From: CAVXNP01 sp963763305
Lineage (GTDB): Bacteria; Pseudomonadota; Gammaproteobacteria; Xanthomonadales; Rhodanobacteraceae
Direction of reading: 5' to 3'
Assembly (NCBI GenBank): GCA_963763305.1
Contig: CAVXNP010000002.1
Coordinates: 62,001 to 126,000, forward strand
DNA length: 64,000 bases
Part shown: positions 61,039-64,000 of the stretch, piece by piece
Layout: every line of letters starts with the position of its first letter
Numbering within the stretch: the first letter of the stretch is position 1
The notes under the pieces: generated by a model
The model's database searches: none
What the model was told of the DNA's origin: nothing
What the model saw: the letters and a program-made list of their open reading frames with translations, nothing else
Program-made: the position numbers and the translations under genes

Positions 61039-61620
61039 TCAGGGGGTGGGCACCATCAGGTGCTGGTATGGCGTGCCGGCCCACATCACATACGGCGCGC
61101 CGGTATCCGGATCGGCGCCCTTCGGGTAGTTGGCGTAGAAACCGGCGTCCGCGCCCAGCACCATCACGTGCGGCCCGGTCTTGATCCAGTGGTTGTCCTT
61201 CGGACCGCTGGCGTACGGGTCGGTGTTGCTGGCATCGGTGCCGCCCTCGAGCATGTAGACCAGGCCGAGCTTGCCGGCGCTGGGCATGGCGTGCCCCATG
61301 TAGGCCTGCAGCCACGCCATCGCCGGCGCGTCGGCGCACATCGGGTCGGGCCCCGGCGTGGCCGGCGCATCGGGTATGCAGGTAAACCCGTTGCTGCCTT
61401 GGCGCAGCGTTCGCATGCCGCCCTTGTCGTCCATCGCCACGATGGTGGCGTGCCGGCCCACCTGCGCGGGGGCGGCGCGCATCGCGCTGGCGATCAGCTG
61501 CGCATCGGTGGGGTGGGCGGGGGCCGCGGGCGGTGGATAGGCATGGGCCGCGGCGGTGGGCAGGCCCAGCAACACGGCGGCGGCCAGGGCCAGGGGAACA
61601 ATCCGGGTAGCGCTACGCAT
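61039..61620 (-). CDS. Secreted protein of unknown function
   Basis: This 193-residue protein starts MRSATRIVPLALAAAVLLGLPTAAAHA, a signal peptide, then reads ASAMRAAPAQVGRHATIVAMDDKG and ends GPHVMVLGADAGFYANYPKGADPDTGAPYVMWAGTPYQHLMVP, with two Cys. I do not recognise a named domain, although the tail looks like a conserved family of exported proteins. It is probably periplasmic. A Met six codons earlier (61638) is possible. Confidence 0.75.
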   Translation of the reverse strand: MRSATRIVPLALAAAVLLGLPTAAAHAYPPPAAPAHPTDAQLIASAMRAAPAQVGRHATIVAMDDKGGMRTLRQGSNGFTCIPDAPATPGPDPMCADAPAMAWLQAYMGHAMPSAGKLGLVYMLEGGTDASNTDPYASGPKDNHWIKTGPHVMVLGADAGFYANYPKGADPDTGAPYVMWAGTPYQHLMVPTP

Positions 61621-61821
61621 GGCAACGTACTCCCGCAATGACGCAAGGTCACCCAGAGTTCCCGGCGCGAGTCTGGGCCGCGGCTCGTTCCCCCTGCGTC
61701 AACCCCGCGTACAGCCGAACCCGGCCGCCTGCGTCACGCCCGCTCCGGCTGCGCGTTGGTGCGCGGCGCGTGTCGCACGCATAATCAGGCCTATTGCCCG
61801 TTTCACGTCCAAGGATTCGCC

Positions 61822-63494
61822 ATGACCGCGCCCACCCGCATCGACACCACCCGCACCATCCGCGCCCCGCGCGGCAGCGAACTCAGCTGCAAGAGCTGGC
61901 TCAGCGAGGCGCCGTACCGGATGATCCAGAACAACCTGGACCCGGAGGTGGCCGAGAACCCGGCCGAGCTGGTGGTCTACGGCGGCATCGGCCGCGCCGC
62001 GCGCAACTGGGAGTGCTTCGACGCCATCCTCAAATCGCTGCGCGAGTTGAACGACGACGAGACCCTGCTGGTGCAGTCGGGCAAGCCGGTGGGCGTGTTC
62101 CGCACCCACGCCGACGCCCCGCGCGTGCTCATCGCCAACTCCAACCTGGTGCCGGCCTGGGCCAACTGGGAGCACTTCAACGAGCTCGATAAGAAGGGCC
62201 TGATGATGTACGGCCAGATGACCGCCGGCAGCTGGATCTACATCGGCTCGCAGGGCATCGTGCAGGGCACCTACGAAACCTTCGTGGAGATGGGCCGCCA
62301 GCACTACGCCGGCAACCTCAGCGGCAAGTGGATCCTCACCGCCGGCCTGGGCGGCATGGGCGGCGCGCAGCCGCTGGCCGCCAGCCTGGCCGGCGCCTGC
62401 AGCCTCACCATCGAGTGCCAGCAGAGCCGCATCGACATGCGCCTCAAGACCCGCTACGTGGACGAGCAGGCCACCGACCTGGACGACGCGCTGGCGCGCA
62501 TCGAGAAGTACACCGAGGCCGGCGAAGCCAAGTCCATCGCGCTGCTGGGCAACGCCGCCGAGATCCTGCCCGAGCTGGTCAAGCGCGGCGTCAAGCCCGA
62601 CGCGGTCACCGACCAGACCAGCGCGCACGACCCGGTCAACGGCTACCTGCCGCATCGGCTGGACGGTGGAGCAGTGGTTCGAGCGCCGCAAGGCCGACCC
62701 CAACGGCACCCGCGACGCCGCCAAGCACTCCATGAAGCGTGCACGTGGAAGCCATGCTCGCCTTCCACGCCCAGGGCATCCCCACCTTCGACTACGGCAA
62801 CAACATCCGCCAGATGGCCAAGGACGAAGGCTGCGCCAACGCCTTCGACTTCCCCGGCTTCGTGCCCGCCTACGTGCGCCCGCTGTTCTGCAAGGGCATC
62901 GGCCCGTTCCGCTGGGTGGCGCTGTCCGGCGACCCGGAAGACATCTACAAGACCGACCAGAAGGTCAAGGAGCTGATCCCCGACGACAAGCACCTGCACA
63001 ACTGGCTGGACATGGCCAAGGAGCGCATCAGCTTCCAGGGGTTGCCGGCACGGATTTGCTGGGTGGGGCTGGGGCAGCGCGACAAGTTGGGGTTGGCGTT
63101 CAATGAGATGGTGCGGAAGGGGGAGTTGAAGGCGCCTGTTGTCATTGGGCGGGATCATCTGGATTCGGGGTCGGTGGCGTCACCGAATCGGGAGACGGAG
63201 GCGATGAAGGATGGGAGCGATGCGGTGTCGGATTGGCCGTTGCTGAATGCGATGTTGAATGTGGCGGGTGGGGCGACTTGGGTGTCGCTGCATCATGGGG
63301 GTGGGGTGGGGATGGGGTACAGCCAGCACTCGGGGGTGGTGATCGTTTGCGATGGCAGCGAGGCGGCGGACAAGCGGATTGGGCGGGTGTTGTGGAATGA
63401 TCCGGGGACTGGGGTGATGCGGCATGCGGATGCGGGGTATGAGGTGGCGGTGGAGTGCGCGAGAGAGCAAGGGTTGAAGTTGCCGATGGTTTGA
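61822..63494 (+). CDS. hutU: Urocanate hydratase HutU, two frameshifts
   Basis: HutU converts urocanate to imidazolonepropionate, feeding HutI. Motifs: VYGGIGRAARNWECFDAI, GKWILTAGLGGMGGAQPLAASLAG (NAD+ site), TSAHDPVNGYLP, FDYGNNIRQMAKDEGC, and GGATWVSLHHGGGVGMGYSQHSG. Two extra bases (near 62660 and 62742) break the frame around WFERRKADPNGTRDAAKHSMK. Total ~557 residues, the usual length. AAGGA lies six bases before the ATG. Codon use changes in the last ~450 bases (see findings). hutH is not present. Confidence 0.92.
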
Positions 63495-63502
63495 GGCATT
63501 AA

Positions 63503-63535
63503 GGAGGGCAGGGCGAAGTACCTGCCCTCCTTTTT
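63503..63535 (+). terminator. Rho-independent terminator after hutU
   Basis: GGAGGGCAGG and CCTGCCCTCC form a perfect 10-bp stem with an 8-base loop, followed by TTTTT, 8 bases after the hutU stop. Confidence 0.9.
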
Positions 63536-63554
63536 GGGTACAGGGAGGTTGCTA

Positions 63555-63905
63555 GTGGGTCAGCAAACAGGTTCAGAGCGGGCGCAGACCGCATTTTTCG
63601 TCAGCCTTTCCGCTCTTGGTGGATTGCTGGCCGTTCCGGCAGTCATCGGGTACATGGCCTACCTGCCCATCTCGGCATTGATGGCCGCGCTGGCCTGGCA
63701 CCTGTGGAGTCCTCCCGTTCGTCGTCCGTTCCTTGTCCTTGCGGCTGGGGCTTTGATCGCAGGGCTTCTGATCCACCTCATGCCTCACGCATCCAATGGG
63801 GGCGTAGGCGGCGCGGGTTTTGCGCTGTGCATGGCTGCGCTTGTTTGGCTAGGGTTCGGTTTATTCAAGTTGCGCAAGATGGAGGCGGGGCTTGCGGGCG
63901 GTTGA
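63555..63905 (+). CDS. Small membrane protein, unknown function
   Basis: This 116-residue protein reads, from GTG 63555, (V)GQQTGSERAQTAFFVSLSALGGLLAVPAVIGYMAYLPIS, then further hydrophobic segments (ALMAALAWHLW, FLVLAAGALIAGLLIHL, FALCMAALVWLGFGLFKL). Four membrane helices; no known domain. GTG is chosen because GGGAGG lies six bases upstream. The region is less GC-rich than the rest of the window. Confidence 0.65.
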   Translation: MGQQTGSERAQTAFFVSLSALGGLLAVPAVIGYMAYLPISALMAALAWHLWSPPVRRPFLVLAAGALIAGLLIHLMPHASNGGVGGAGFALCMAALVWLGFGLFKLRKMEAGLAGG

Positions 63906-63918
63906 TTCTTGGGGGTGA

Positions 63919-63948
63919 GGAGGCTTAATTGCCTCCGTCCCGTTTTTT
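63919..63948 (+). terminator. Probable terminator after the small membrane gene
   Basis: GGAGGC, a 6-base loop and GCCTCC are followed by GTCCCG and a run of seven T, 13 bases after the stop. Confidence 0.7.
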
Positions 63949-63994
63949 TGTCCCGTTTTTTAGTACGTTCGTAGCGAAAGGGAAAGGGAGTGCA

Positions 63995-64000
63995 ATGGCT
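63995..64000 (+). CDS. Possible start of the next gene, cut by the window edge
   Basis: ATGGCT follows a GGAAAGGGAG Shine-Dalgarno-like stretch by four bases. Only two codons are in the window, so nothing can be said about the product. Confidence 0.3.

Noticed and set aside
60513..61620. Barnase-barstar toxin-antitoxin pair with the adjacent secreted protein
   Set aside because: The secreted protein lacks any barnase-like catalytic pattern, so the pair is not supported.

Overview
The window is high-GC DNA from a gammaproteobacterium of the order Xanthomonadales, most likely family Rhodanobacteraceae (Rhodanobacter, Dyella or Luteibacter type). This placement is inferred from gene order and protein resemblance, not from a search. 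The clues are the fimV-truA-trpF-trpB-trpA-accD order, a hutF-type histidine pathway, a bifunctional acetyltransferase/nitrilase-fold gene, paired DUF5985 membrane proteins and abundant REP elements. It looks like ordinary chromosome. No prophage, integrase, IS element, CRISPR array, rRNA or tRNA was seen.

Layout. 1-6.7 kb: end of fimV, then truA, trpF, trpB, trpA and accD, closed by a terminator. 6.7-6.95 kb: a cluster of DnaA-box-like sites. 7-8.7 kb: a PAP2 phosphatase and a glycosyltransferase. 9.1-13.5 kb: gltX, then a metal block (zur, a Zur-box-preceded merC-like gene, a CDF exporter) and ribosomal protein THX. 13.7-20.6 kb: an isochorismatase-like hydrolase, then hutI, clcA and the GNAT/hydrolase gene overlapping head to tail on the minus strand, with hutF divergent. 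20.6-30.3 kb: roxA with a GNAT gene, and two adjacent hybrid histidine kinases, one with nine near-identical tandem HAMP units. 30.8-36.6 kb: a wHTH plus DUF5985 operon, cysK, purB and fumC. 36.6-41.3 kb: a YtrA-type GntR/ABC operon with an exact-looking operator, followed by small exported proteins and a relic of a second permease gene. 41.7-47.7 kb: a periplasmic amidohydrolase, the azoR/lysR divergent pair, and an aminotransferase plus omega-amidase-like pair. 48.4-52.1 kb: arsC-like, rluB, scpB, scpA. 53-60.5 kb: PilZ, a badly broken fadD, a lipoprotein, a sugar transporter, a 1.9 kb repeat array and a LacI regulator. 60.5-64 kb: a barstar-like gene, a secreted protein, hutU and a small membrane protein.

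How genes work together. HutU, HutI and HutF form most of the five-step histidine degradation route; hutH is not in the window. Zur, the Zur box, the merC-like gene and the CDF exporter look like a zinc/metal homeostasis block. The GntR regulator, ATPase and permease form a self-regulated envelope-stress-type ABC operon. The LacI regulator, a perfect 14-bp palindrome and the sugar transporter probably form a carbohydrate-uptake unit.

Two features cut across the window. First, at least a dozen conserved genes (gltX, zur, hutI, clcA, roxA, hutU, fadD and others) carry single-base frameshifts. Several are housekeeping genes (gltX is essential), so uncorrected assembly indels are the likeliest cause, although fadD is broken so often that it may be a real pseudogene. 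Second, REP-type palindromes sharing a GGCTTCAGCC core have expanded into three tandem arrays (72-, ~150- and ~288-bp units) plus scattered copies, and one copy encloses a heptanucleotide repeat.
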